Part shown: piece after piece, positions 8,893-17,434 of the stretch
Layout: every line of letters starts with the position of its first letter
Numbering within the stretch: position 1 is the stretch's first letter
From: Vibrio gallaecicus
Lineage (GTDB): Bacteria; Pseudomonadota; Gammaproteobacteria; Enterobacterales; Vibrionaceae
Length of the DNA: 64,000 nucleotides
Assembly (NCBI RefSeq): GCF_024347495.1
Contig: NZ_AP025491.1
Coordinates: 1,302,001-1,366,000 of the forward strand
Direction: 5' to 3'
Notes under the pieces: generated by a model
Database searches by the model: none
What the model was told of the DNA's origin: nothing
What the model saw: only the letters and a program-made list of their open reading frames with translations
Program-made: the position numbers and the translations under genes

Positions 8893-9006
8893 ATAGTGAG
8901 TTAATTTATTGCTTAATTTTCTAGTGGCTGAAATTCAATTCGAGTTAAATGATGAAAACTATTAACTCATTGAAATAGCGCTATCAGTGCGGGTGCACTA
9001 AGGAAA

Positions 9007-9102
9007 TTAATCTGTGGCTTTACTGAGTAACGAGAGGCAGTAGTCAAGGTTATACCAAGGTGACAACACTAACGTGCTGTCGAGCTGAGCTAATTGGCTC
9101 AT
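9007..9102 (-). CDS. tnaC: TnaC tryptophan-sensing leader peptide
   Basis: A 31-codon ORF with a very strong ribosome site (AAGGAGGAGG), 156 bases upstream of tnaA on the same strand. The peptide is MSQLAQLDSTLVLSPW, then YNLDYCLSLLSKATD. The W-Y-N-L-D core at residues 16-20 reproduces the WFNID core of E. coli TnaC (Trp12 and Asp16), including the W-x3-D spacing essential for tryptophan-induced ribosome stalling. It differs in lacking the proline eight residues after the Asp, in having a longer C-terminal tail, and in ending with UAA rather than UGA. The expected function is control of transcription into tnaA by stalling and masking of Rho access. Confidence 0.85.
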   Translation of the reverse strand: MSQLAQLDSTLVLSPWYNLDYCLSLLSKATD

Positions 9103-9194
9103 AGCGTTATCCTCCTCCTTGATGAATGATTCTGATATTAATAATAACAGTGAAAGCACATTATGCGGTTCGAAACCAATCTAACTGCTACTCA

Positions 9195-9238
9195 CTTATT
9201 AACTTATTAACTTATTAACTTATTAACTTATTAACTTA
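9195..9238. repeat. octamer tandem repeat (CTTATTAA)x5
   Basis: Five perfect head-to-tail copies of CTTATTAA plus a partial sixth (CTTA). They lie about 93-136 bases upstream of the tnaC start, where the tna promoter and activator sites should be. The unit length is not a multiple of three, and such tracts are prone to slippage. Confidence 0.95.
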
Positions 9239-9372
9239 CTATAGCTGAATTCCATGATGCATGACTGTGACACATGGCTATTTTATGGTCGCTGTCTTCT
9301 TAAGTAGCTATCTCCCAATAGTAAATGCCTACTCAAGCAAACACCGACTTTTCATCCAAATACGACTTGTCT

Positions 9373-10650
9373 TTATAGTGCCTTGCAAACTGTCATCGAC
9401 ACTCTATCTGTCGATAAATCAAAGCAGTATTGCGCATGTTTTCTAAGGCATGAGAAAACAACTTTGTCTAACTTATTACTGCTAACTAAATCAGACATTA
9501 TCGCCATGGTTTGTTCAAGACTCATTCCATCACGGTATGGTCGCGACTGGCTCAAGGCTTGAAACACGTCCACTACCGCAACAATTCGGCTTGGCTGATC
9601 CAACTGCTCAGCAGTTTTTCCTAATGGGTAGCCTGACCCATCTAAACGTTCATGATGGTTAGATGCCCACTCACAAATTTGTGGCGAGTGAAAAAGCTCT
9701 TGCAGTGAAAAGCGCGTATCAGTAGCGTGCCGCTTAATGCAACAAAACTCTTCATCGGTAAGAGAGCCAGGCTTATGCAGTACATCTCTTGGCGTTTGTA
9801 GTTTTCCAATATCATGAACTAAGCCAGCCAAATACAACTTTCTCTGAGTTGTTTGCGAATACCCAAGTTTCTTGGCGAGGTATTCCGTTAACTGCCCCAC
9901 CTTTAATGAATGCTGGAAAGTAAATGCGCTTTTCGCGTCTACCAGCTTTGCAATAAACTCACCAAATGCAATGGTCTCATCAAGCGTCATTTTTTGAGAA
10001 AAGAATGGAACGGCTGAAAACTTACTGCTCATAATCTCAATGTATGAAATATCCATCGAAAACCAAAAGTCATCATTATCGACCAGTTCACACATGTGCT
10101 GAACTAAGTTACTCTCAAACAATGTACCTGCAGAATCGGTTAAACATTCAATAATGCTCGCTTTACCTGCCGGCGTGAGATTACCAAAGCGATCTGAGGA
10201 TGTTTCACCATATAGATAGTCTACTCGATCAGCTAACATGATAATTGCAGCTAACTCTTTCTCAAGCATACCCATTGGTAAAAATTGCAGCTCTTCCCAT
10301 GCTGTATGATGATATAAAACGGGTTTGGCAAATATAGAAAGTACTGGGCATTCTTTTAATATTTCGTGCCCTTTTTGACAATGATGATGGGTGCCCTCTG
10401 GCACTAAGCTCGTCAACAAACTTCGATGTTCATCCATCTGGGTAATGCCACAGTCATGAATCAACCCAAGCGAAAATGCCAACTGTGCTTGTTCTTCTTC
10501 CCAACCAACACTTTGTGCGCATCGATAAGCAATATAGCCCACTCTTTGCCCATGATTTTTACTTTCAAACCCCACATTATCCAGTGCTCTCGCAATGCCT
10601 AGTAGTGCCCGCCTTAAATCTACAGTCACTTCTTCGCAACACAAATCCAT
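9373..10650 (-). CDS. HD / HD-GYP domain protein, probable c-di-GMP phosphodiesterase
   Basis: A 425-residue cytoplasmic protein with two HD-type halves. The N-terminal half has GLIHDCGI with the His-Asp pair near residues 65-66. The C-terminal half has LAGLVHDIGKLQTP and then HHERLDGSGYPLG, the complete HD-GYP signature that coordinates the metal centre and hydrolyses c-di-GMP to GMP. No membrane segment or receiver domain is visible, so the N-terminal half may be sensory or a degenerate second catalytic unit. It is monocistronic, with the tna leader downstream on the same strand. Family call is secure; activity is inferred from intact motifs. Confidence 0.87.
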   Translation of the reverse strand: MDLCCEEVTVDLRRALLGIARALDNVGFESKNHGQRVGYIAYRCAQSVGWEEEQAQLAFSLGLIHDCGITQMDEHRSLLTSLVPEGTHHHCQKGHEILKECPVLSIFAKPVLYHHTAWEELQFLPMGMLEKELAAIIMLADRVDYLYGETSSDRFGNLTPAGKASIIECLTDSAGTLFESNLVQHMCELVDNDDFWFSMDISYIEIMSSKFSAVPFFSQKMTLDETIAFGEFIAKLVDAKSAFTFQHSLKVGQLTEYLAKKLGYSQTTQRKLYLAGLVHDIGKLQTPRDVLHKPGSLTDEEFCCIKRHATDTRFSLQELFHSPQICEWASNHHERLDGSGYPLGKTAEQLDQPSRIVAVVDVFQALSQSRPYRDGMSLEQTMAIMSDLVSSNKLDKVVFSCLRKHAQYCFDLSTDRVSMTVCKAL

Positions 10651-10868
10651 TTCTTCAACCTAGTTTTTACGCTTTATATATGACACACGAATACTAATCC
10701 AAAATAGGTATAAATAGACATATAAATACTAAGGTTTTTATCATTTAGTGATATTGGTTGCGTATAACGTGATCTACGTGCCACAAAATAGGGTTAAGTT
10801 TTCCTGTACAGCACCAATGAGCAACATTAATCTGTTTTATACGCAACTAATTTTCCATAAGGATAGCT

Positions 10869-11414
10869 ATGTTTAAAATTGATATTGATGAGGAACTCTC
10901 CATTGCTTTAGTCCAAGAAAGCTTCGCTCCCCTTTATGCTGAAATATCTCAATCTCAAAATGAGTATTTAGCACAATGGCTTGCGTGGCCGCCTCATTGT
11001 CAAAGCGAACAAGATTTCAGAATATTCGTACAACGTAGCTTAAATGATTATGCTGAGGGAAAAAGCATGACTTGCGCCATTGTTTTAAATGGAAAACTAG
11101 TCGGGAACTGCAGTTTCAACAGCATTAACCACGACACTAAAAAAGCTACAATTGGATACTGGGTGTCTCAAGCGGAACAAGGGAAAGGTATTATTACCCG
11201 AGTTGTGCAAAAACTTATTGATATTGGGTTTAATGAACTTGATATGGAAAAGATTGAAATTTCCGCGGCAGTCGGCAATATACCCAGCCGCAAAGTGTGC
11301 GAACGATTAGGGTTTGAACTGGAAGGGATCATTACTCGTAATGAGAACTTGAATGGTCGGGTCATTGATCATGCTATATACGGGCTATTGCGTATTAATA
11401 GTAAATACAGCTAA
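10869..11414 (+). CDS. GNAT-family acetyltransferase (RimL/RimJ-like)
   Basis: A 181-residue acetyltransferase of the group that modifies ribosomal-protein N-termini or small molecules. Visible signatures are IGYWVSQAEQGKGIITRVVQKLIDIGFNEL and RKVCERLGFELEGIITRNE, the standard RimL-type motif A and C-terminal block. The N-terminal ribosome site is AAGGATAG. It is transcribed alone, divergently from the HD-GYP gene, and ends at a symmetrical terminator. Specific RimL, RimJ or SpeG identity cannot be claimed; the acceptor is unknown. Confidence 0.87.
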   Translation: MFKIDIDEELSIALVQESFAPLYAEISQSQNEYLAQWLAWPPHCQSEQDFRIFVQRSLNDYAEGKSMTCAIVLNGKLVGNCSFNSINHDTKKATIGYWVSQAEQGKGIITRVVQKLIDIGFNELDMEKIEISAAVGNIPSRKVCERLGFELEGIITRNENLNGRVIDHAIYGLLRINSKYS

Positions 11415-11492
11415 CCCACCTCATCAATGTATTGTGAAGACGAGCTCTGAAAGCGATTAACTAAACCAATCAAACACAAAACATTAAAGAAC

Positions 11493-11514
11493 AAGGGCAA
11501 CATATGTTGCCCTT
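11493..11514. terminator. bidirectional terminator
   Basis: A perfect 22-base palindrome with arms AAGGGCAACAT and ATGTTGCCCTT, placed between the convergent GNAT and histidine kinase genes. It is flanked by A-rich sequence on one side and by ATTAAT on the other. Confidence 0.7.
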
Positions 11515-11568
11515 ATTAATATCTATAGAAGATATTTATAACACCCCACCTAATGAAAGGTAGTGGCA

Positions 11569-13014
11569 TTATTCAATAGGAAGATACCCATTGTAATTTG
11601 AGGTATTAGAATTCGTGACAGGCTTAGAGTCCGAAATAGGCTGTGAGCTCGAAATTGACAGGGAGCTCGACTTAGGCATTGAAATAATGAACTTTGCACC
11701 ACCATGATTGCTGCCTTGAATCCTAATTTCCCAGCCAAGTTTTTTTGCCGCAGAGTTAGCAATCGCTAAACCTAAACCAAACCCACCTGTTTTTGAGGTT
11801 CGGCTTTGATCCAAACGAGAAAACGGCAGCAGTACTTCATTTCGTTTTTCAACAGGGATACCTTTCCCGTTATCTTCAATCGCTATTAACCAATTCTCTG
11901 AATTTTCATCCAAGGTAACCCACACCTTATCTTTGGTATAATTCCCTGCATTCTTCAGAATATTATCTAATACTAAACGAGCCATCGTGCAGTCACATTT
12001 AGTTTTAATACCATGAAGTAATAGAGACTCAAATTCTACATTCGAGAGTTTTGAATAACGTACTCTTTCTAAACAATATTCAGATAAATCTGTATTGATT
12101 TTTACTAGCTCAAAGAATGAATCATCCGCGACATTAAGCTTAGAAAGCATAATGATATCTGATGTCAGCTCGTTAATATCATCAATATAATTATCAATAT
12201 CATCAAATAGAACTTGGTGCTTTTCGGGGGCTTCACGCCTTAATAAATCGGCAGCCAATTGAATTCGGCTAAGTGGGGTTCGCACTTCGTGGGGAATAGC
12301 CTGTGCAAATATGTGACTTTGCTTAACTTTGCTTTCTATTTCCTCAGCCATAGAGTTGAAGCTACTTGCAAGATCAGAAATAGGGTGGAGTTCTTTTGTG
12401 TTAGAGCGAGTGCTGAGTTTTCCTTTCCCAAACTGTTCTTGCTTAGCAACCAGTAACTCTATGCGCTCTTGTAAGCGGCGAATAGGTAAATAAATACTGG
12501 CTCCAATAGCAAACACGACCGCAATTAATAGCGCCAGTAGAAAGTGTCGCTCAGAATCTTCATACCATTCAATGTCAGGGCTGAAAAACTCTTCAATTTC
12601 GCTGAATACGAAACTGTACTTAGAATTAGGAAGAGGGAAAACGGCAGAGTAGAGGTTGGTGTCCGTCAGGTAAACGGGAATAGTATTTAACGTGGTATGG
12701 TGTTCGCAATTGCGACATGGAGGTTCCCCATCCCAATTTTCAATTAACCTTAAGTTAAAAATATAAAACTGCTGGTACCCCGTTCTATCCAGTTCCCCAT
12801 ACAATGATTTCGGCTGATTATGTTGATTAACATACTGCTCCGCAAAGTAACTGCCATCATTCAGAAAGGTTTCTATTTCTGATCTTCTCATATGTCCATC
12901 ACCGAGTGTGATGAACAGGAAGATAGTAGAAACTAAGCCAACAACAATCCCAATATACAAACGAGCAAACATTGAAGTGTTCTTCAGCTTCTTCGGTATA
13001 AAGCTAAGCAACAA
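11569..13014 (-). CDS. RstB-like sensor histidine kinase
   Basis: A 481-residue inner-membrane kinase. Order: TM1 about residues 18-38, periplasmic domain 40-155, TM2 157-177, HAMP 178-232, HisKA with phosphoacceptor His242 in AIPHEVRTPLSR, and HATPase with NILKNAGNY, DNGKGIP and GGFGLGLAIA. The periplasmic domain holds CRNCEHH (Cys100 and Cys103), an unusual possible metal or redox site. The C-terminal 30 residues are Ser-rich. It overlaps the upstream response-regulator gene by 11 bases, so the two are translationally coupled. The listed start is a TTG; an ATG 14 codons later is possible. Stimulus unknown. Confidence 0.88.
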   Translation of the reverse strand: MLLSFIPKKLKNTSMFARLYIGIVVGLVSTIFLFITLGDGHMRRSEIETFLNDGSYFAEQYVNQHNQPKSLYGELDRTGYQQFYIFNLRLIENWDGEPPCRNCEHHTTLNTIPVYLTDTNLYSAVFPLPNSKYSFVFSEIEEFFSPDIEWYEDSERHFLLALLIAVVFAIGASIYLPIRRLQERIELLVAKQEQFGKGKLSTRSNTKELHPISDLASSFNSMAEEIESKVKQSHIFAQAIPHEVRTPLSRIQLAADLLRREAPEKHQVLFDDIDNYIDDINELTSDIIMLSKLNVADDSFFELVKINTDLSEYCLERVRYSKLSNVEFESLLLHGIKTKCDCTMARLVLDNILKNAGNYTKDKVWVTLDENSENWLIAIEDNGKGIPVEKRNEVLLPFSRLDQSRTSKTGGFGLGLAIANSAAKKLGWEIRIQGSNHGGAKFIISMPKSSSLSISSSQPISDSKPVTNSNTSNYNGYLPIE

Positions 13015-13723
13015 GCATATACCCCTTATTTCTAACCGTTCTTATCCATTGTTTTTCGTTGGCGTGAATACGAAGTTTTTTGCGTAAACCAGACACCCGC
13101 ATATCGATTGAACGGTCATTGAATGAATAGTCGATACCACGGAAAAGCTGACAGCACTGATCTCTCGTAACAACTTCACTCATGTTTGTGACTAACAAAT
13201 TTAGAATATCGAATTCAGCAGATGTGAGTTTTAGATTTTGACCATTTAAATATGCAGACTGATCACCAACATCAATGAAAATTCCATTTGGGTTAGGAAC
13301 ATTTTCTTGGCTTTCAATAGAATGGCTAGTGGAAGAAGGCGAATTGTTAGCGGCTAAAGAAGCACGACGCAGCAAAGCCTCAATTCTAGCTAATAAGGCA
13401 TGACCTCGAATAGGCTTAGTCACATAATCATCAGCACCAAACTTAAATAGGCTGACTTCACTGACTTCATCTTCAGATGCCGTCAAAACTAAAATGATAC
13501 CGTTATAAAACTCTCGCGCTTGGCGACATATTTGAGTACCACTCATGCCTGGTAACATCAAATCAAGTAATACGAGATCTGGTTCAAAACTGCGTATCTT
13601 GTCTAGTGCGAGGTTACCATCATGAACAGCGCTCACAACGTAGCCTTCGGCTTCTAAATAAAGAGTAGTTAAGCGGGCTATTTCTAGATCATCTTCTACA
13701 ATGAGTACTTTAGCTTTAGACAT
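13004..13723 (-). CDS. OmpR/RstA-like response regulator
   Basis: The 239-residue product has a receiver domain (VLIVEDDLEIAR, phosphorylated Asp in LLDLMLPG, DDYVTKP) and an OmpR-type winged helix ending RSIDMRVSGLRKKL and VRNKGYMLVA. The ATG is chosen because GGA lies 8 bases upstream; an in-frame ATG 9 bases earlier has no spacing for a ribosome site. It precedes and overlaps the kinase gene, forming a standard two-component pair resembling RstAB. A Ser/Asn-rich linker near residues 125-145 separates the domains. Target genes are not evident. Confidence 0.9.
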   Translation of the reverse strand: MSKAKVLIVEDDLEIARLTTLYLEAEGYVVSAVHDGNLALDKIRSFEPDLVLLDLMLPGMSGTQICRQAREFYNGIILVLTASEDEVSEVSLFKFGADDYVTKPIRGHALLARIEALLRRASLAANNSPSSTSHSIESQENVPNPNGIFIDVGDQSAYLNGQNLKLTSAEFDILNLLVTNMSEVVTRDQCCQLFRGIDYSFNDRSIDMRVSGLRKKLRIHANEKQWIRTVRNKGYMLVA

Positions 13724-13954
13724 CAATATCATCCGTATTTATAAATGCGGGCGTATTATATATGCCATACTGATTCATTCAACAGTGTGATGCTCGTCAT
13801 TATTTTACCGTATGACAATTAATTTGCATCAATAATGTACACCTAGTTTTACATAGTTGTTTGCATATAACACTTGGGATTCACGGATGTATTGCCCTAA
13901 CTCGATTCATGGCAAGTTACCTCACTCATCATCGCTTTCTGCTTCAATGAAACG

Positions 13955-13991
13955 AGCGTTACACTTTAATAGTGTAATAAAATGTAACGCT
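13955..13991 (-). terminator. hairpin downstream of the chemoreceptor gene
   Basis: AGCGTTACA pairs with TGTAACGCT across a 19-base loop, just past the stop codon of the minus-strand chemoreceptor. An alternative nested pairing of TTACACT with AGTGTAA exists. A U tract is weak. Confidence 0.45.
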
Positions 13992-14007
13992 GAATAAGTC
14001 AAAGGTG

Positions 14008-15879
14008 TCAGACAATAAAACGGTTTAGTACATGGTCCTGCTCCAATATTTTACTTTGTTGGTTATCGAGTGACTTACTCGCATTTTCCGCAATATTTGT
14101 AGCATCAGTAGACAACTCTTTAATTCGAAGCGTATTCCCATTGATTTCTTCGGACACTAAACTCTGTTCTTCAGCCGCAGAAGCTATTTGAATACTGACT
14201 TCGGTAATTCTATCTATTTCTTGTTTAATTTCTTCAAGTACCAACTCCGCTAACTTCGCTTTGGTTACGGCATCTGTCGTTGATTGCTTACTTTGGTCCA
14301 TAGCACTAGAAACCGTTCGCGCTCCACTTTGTAAGTGCTCAATCAAACTTCCGATTTCAGAAGTAGAATCCTGAGTACGCTGGGCTAACGTCCTAACTTC
14401 ATCGGCTACTACAGCAAAACCACGACCAGAATCACCAGCTCTTGCTGCTTCTATCGCTGCATTTAATGCCAACAAGTTCGTTTGACTAGCAATATCGTTG
14501 ATAACATTTAGTACGGTTTCAATGTTTGCTGTCGCAGCTTCTAGGTTTTGCATTTCTATCAAAGCTTGCTCAATCTGTGAAGCAAGAAAATCAATCGAGG
14601 TTCCAGTTTCACTCATTGCATTTGAACCTCTCTCCGTTGCATCTCCTGCGTCTTTGGCTGCTGATGCAGCACCTTGGGCATTATTGGCCACTTCAGATGC
14701 AGTAACGGACATCTCATTCATCGCCGAAGCTAACTGCTCAAGTTCCTGAAGTTGCTGGTTCATCGTTCCAACTGACTTTTTAGATCCCGCCACCGTGACT
14801 TCTGTTACTTCCAATATCTCCTGGCCTAACTGTTTAGATTCGATAATCTGGGTTTGAATTTTGTTTGCAAATGCGTTGAAACCCTCTGCTAATGTTACGA
14901 ATTCACGGTCTGTATTTGTATCAAGTCGTTTTGTTAAATCTCCCTCACCAGAGGCAACATTTTCGATGGCATCATTTAAAATATGAATTGGTCTAATCAA
15001 GTATTTAATCAACAGACTTAAGATAACTACACTGACTAATGCTGCTACCAAACCATAAAGTAGAGAGGTATTACGCATTTTGTAGACACTCTGATACGCT
15101 TTTTCTTCATCAACAATCGCCCCAATTAACCAATTTTGCCCCGGAATTTCGGCTATACGAATTTGGTATAATCTTTCGTTTAATTCTATTTTTTGATCTT
15201 TCAAATGAAGGTTAATATCCGGTATATAGCTCGTTACCTCTTCTCCATTTTTTGATGTATCAGGGTGAGCAATAGTGATCCCTTTATCTGTCATAATGAA
15301 AAAATCACTCGCGTTAAATAGGTGTACCTCACCGACCAAATCAGACAAACCACTCAGATCGACATCAAAAAACATTGATCCAACAAATTGTTTATTTTGA
15401 AATACTGGGGTACCGATTGAGATGACAGTTGTCCTTGTAGAAACATCGATATACGGCTCTGTAACGATCAATTGCTGTTTTGATGCACTTTGTTGATACC
15501 AAGGACGAGTTCTCGGATCGTAATCAGAGCCAGCCTGCCAGTTATCATCATTCTCGACAAACGACCCACTTCTTTCTTCACCAAAACCTACGGCAATAAA
15601 GTTCTCTTTTAAGATAGAGGTTTCAATAACATTCTGGACTTCTTGAAGCGTATCACCGTAATACTGAACAGTTTCAGTAGTGAAGCGAGCTAAGTTTTTT
15701 TTACTTTGCAGTTCTAGAGCAATGACATTTGTCATTTCTTTTACCATTTGGTTTAGACTTGTATGCTCTATGACTTCTAGCTCTTTTCGTACCGTGTAAG
15801 CTTGCATGGCGGTAAGTAAAGCGATGGAAGAAAGCAGCAGTAATGACGATGCAAGCAATATTTTTTGACTAAATTTCAA
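14008..15879 (-). CDS. methyl-accepting chemotaxis protein with dCache sensor
   Basis: A 623-residue chemoreceptor. The start is a TTG ([11 protein letters not shown]), because no other start precedes TM1 (residues 7-27). The periplasmic dCache domain spans about 40-270 and contains [20 protein letters not shown] and FDVDL. Arg, Trp, Tyr, Tyr and Asp at these places resemble the amino-acid-binding motif of dCache receptors. TM2 is near 275-297, followed by HAMP and the signalling hairpin with the tip block [20 protein letters not shown] and [10 protein letters not shown]. It signals to CheA/CheW. A copy of the locus-wide 20-bp inverted repeat lies upstream, hinting at co-regulation with the sulfatase genes. 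Confidence 0.92.
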   Translation of the reverse strand: MKFSQKILLASSLLLLSSIALLTAMQAYTVRKELEVIEHTSLNQMVKEMTNVIALELQSKKNLARFTTETVQYYGDTLQEVQNVIETSILKENFIAVGFGEERSGSFVENDDNWQAGSDYDPRTRPWYQQSASKQQLIVTEPYIDVSTRTTVISIGTPVFQNKQFVGSMFFDVDLSGLSDLVGEVHLFNASDFFIMTDKGITIAHPDTSKNGEEVTSYIPDINLHLKDQKIELNERLYQIRIAEIPGQNWLIGAIVDEEKAYQSVYKMRNTSLLYGLVAALVSVVILSLLIKYLIRPIHILNDAIENVASGEGDLTKRLDTNTDREFVTLAEGFNAFANKIQTQIIESKQLGQEILEVTEVTVAGSKKSVGTMNQQLQELEQLASAMNEMSVTASEVANNAQGAASAAKDAGDATERGSNAMSETGTSIDFLASQIEQALIEMQNLEAATANIETVLNVINDIASQTNLLALNAAIEAARAGDSGRGFAVVADEVRTLAQRTQDSTSEIGSLIEHLQSGARTVSSAMDQSKQSTTDAVTKAKLAELVLEEIKQEIDRITEVSIQIASAAEEQSLVSEEINGNTLRIKELSTDATNIAENASKSLDNQQSKILEQDHVLNRFIV

Positions 15880-16051
15880 TTTCTAATTCTCTGTGTAAAC
15901 GGATTTAGCCCATTTCGAAATTGATCTTCCTTGCAGTCTCGATATGAACAGTAGAGTCATGCACTCAATATTCTGCAACTGAGAAAATTAGAGCATTACT
16001 TAGGATTCGACTTAAACCTAAGCTAATTATCTATGACCGTTATAGCGAGGT

Positions 16052-16071
16052 AATCAGTATTTTTACGGTAA
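16052..16071 (-). promoter_or_regulatory. regulon motif, site C (upstream of chemoreceptor)
   Basis: AATCAGTATTTTTACGGTAA has the form AATCAGTA-N4-TACGGTAA, a degenerate copy of the perfect palindrome found before the sulfatase and its maturase. It lies 172 bases upstream of the chemoreceptor start. Read on that gene's strand, TACTGATT is the proximal half, as at sites D and E. Confidence 0.5.
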
Positions 16072-16117
16072 ATAAATGCTGACTAATTACCCTGTCAGTA
16101 AGCTGCTATGTTCATTT

Positions 16118-17434
16118 TCATCGGGTGATTCGACACCAAAGATTTATTAAATATCGCCTATTAAATAAAGTTACTTTTGATAGCTCCTTATAACGTCTAT
16201 GTATTGACGTATCGTCTAGCTCTTTACCTTGTGTAAACAATCTGTATTGACCGTATTTGGTCAGAAATCTTTCATAAACAATATTCTCAGAGTCAACCAC
16301 CTCTTTTTTCACCAACGACAGTAAAAACCTGAATAATAATGGCGATTTACGCGAAGAATAATAAACAACCAATTTCTTCATCATGATGAGAATAAGCAAA
16401 ACACAGGCAACAGCCACCAACAACTCATGAAGATAAGCCTTAACCCATGATCCTAACGTGTACTTTATTCTGTAGTTAGCTGAATCCAATTTTAGGCTTT
16501 TTATCTCCTGATTTTCAGGCTCCCAAACAAAGAGAACGACTTCTGGCAAGGTAAACTCTCCGGCTTCTTTTACAACGTAGGTTATCGCTTCTACTTTTGT
16601 AGTTTTATTCACCCCACGAATACGCGTCTCATTAATTTGAGAAGATTGAACGAAGCACTTCACATAATCAGTTGTATAAGGAAAATCATCGCAATTCACT
16701 AGTTCCGGTAAAAGCATCGAGTTCGTGTTACTCGCGGTTAAAGTGATGGTTCTTGATATCGAGTCACCAACATTAATGTGTAATTGTTCTCTATCTTCAC
16801 TGCTACTGACCACCGTTATTTGTTGTGAAACATCCACATTATCAGCAGTCAACCAAAGGTGCGGTTCAAACATAAAAGCGCTCTGCTTATTCGCACTAAA
16901 TCGAATGGGCTCAGTCTGAATAAAGCCACTTACATTGCTATTTTTTTCCTTATTGTTTTTATTTTCATGGGCATTTTTACCGCTACTCCCGCTGATGTTT
17001 TTGATTTCTAGCTCAATGGTGATACTTGGAATTAAAAACTCGCCGCTTTGTAATGGATAAACCACAACCTCCCATATTTGCTGGGAATAAGTCTTCCCAT
17101 TTAAACGTTTAGTTGAGTTTATAGAATGAAGTTGGTTAGAAAGAACCACTGCATTATCAACTTCAAATCGATGTATGTGAGTTCCTTTGGTGAACCAAGT
17201 GTCAGACAGTATTTCAATATTAACTGTCACTTGTTCATGAACAGAAAAAGCGCGACTGTAGTTATTGCTATGTGTACTATTTCCACCGTGAGCATCATCC
17301 ACCCACGCATTAACCTGAAGACTTCCTCGATGAGATAAGTCGCTAATTTCCATGCTGAAGCTATTACTCGTCACTAATAACAGCAAAAGCAGACAGGATG
17401 ATAATAGCGTTCTGCATGTTAAGTTAGTGCTCAC
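16118..17434 (-). CDS. BatD-like membrane protein
   Basis: The start is set at GTG, because AAGGAG lies 7 bases upstream; this gives 438 residues and overlaps the batB-like stop codon. A signal peptide (about residues 1-28, ending NSFS-M) precedes Ig-like beta domains with long polar stretches, including an Asn/Lys-rich segment near 150-165. One transmembrane helix lies near 335-355 (LLVAVACVLLILIMMKK), followed by a cytoplasmic tail. BatD proteins accompany MoxR-DUF58-vWA operons, where they are thought to act with BatA/BatB at the membrane. Sequence is divergent, so the BatD call rests on architecture and position. Confidence 0.72.
   Translation of the reverse strand: MSTNLTCRTLLSSCLLLLLLVTSNSFSMEISDLSHRGSLQVNAWVDDAHGGNSTHSNNYSRAFSVHEQVTVNIEILSDTWFTKGTHIHRFEVDNAVVLSNQLHSINSTKRLNGKTYSQQIWEVVVYPLQSGEFLIPSITIELEIKNISGSSGKNAHENKNNKEKNSNVSGFIQTEPIRFSANKQSAFMFEPHLWLTADNVDVSQQITVVSSSEDREQLHINVGDSISRTITLTASNTNSMLLPELVNCDDFPYTTDYVKCFVQSSQINETRIRGVNKTTKVEAITYVVKEAGEFTLPEVVLFVWEPENQEIKSLKLDSANYRIKYTLGSWVKAYLHELLVAVACVLLILIMMKKLVVYYSSRKSPLLFRFLLSLVKKEVVDSENIVYERFLTKYGQYRLFTQGKELDDTSIHRRYKELSKVTLFNRRYLINLWCRITR

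Noticed and set aside
9195-9238. Short direct repeats here and at 37994 and 44020 as a CRISPR array
   Set aside because: Units are 7-8 bases and directly adjacent, with no spacers and no cas genes in the window. They are simple tandem repeats.
9264-9279. TGTGACACATGG as a CRP site for tnaC
   Set aside because: Only the left half matches the CRP consensus and it lies about 165 bases upstream of the leader; not enough to call.
13768-13775. TACTGATT half-site upstream of the RstA-like gene as a sixth regulon site
   Set aside because: The partner half (NNNCCGTA or AATCAGTA at a 4-base distance) is missing and the orientation is wrong.
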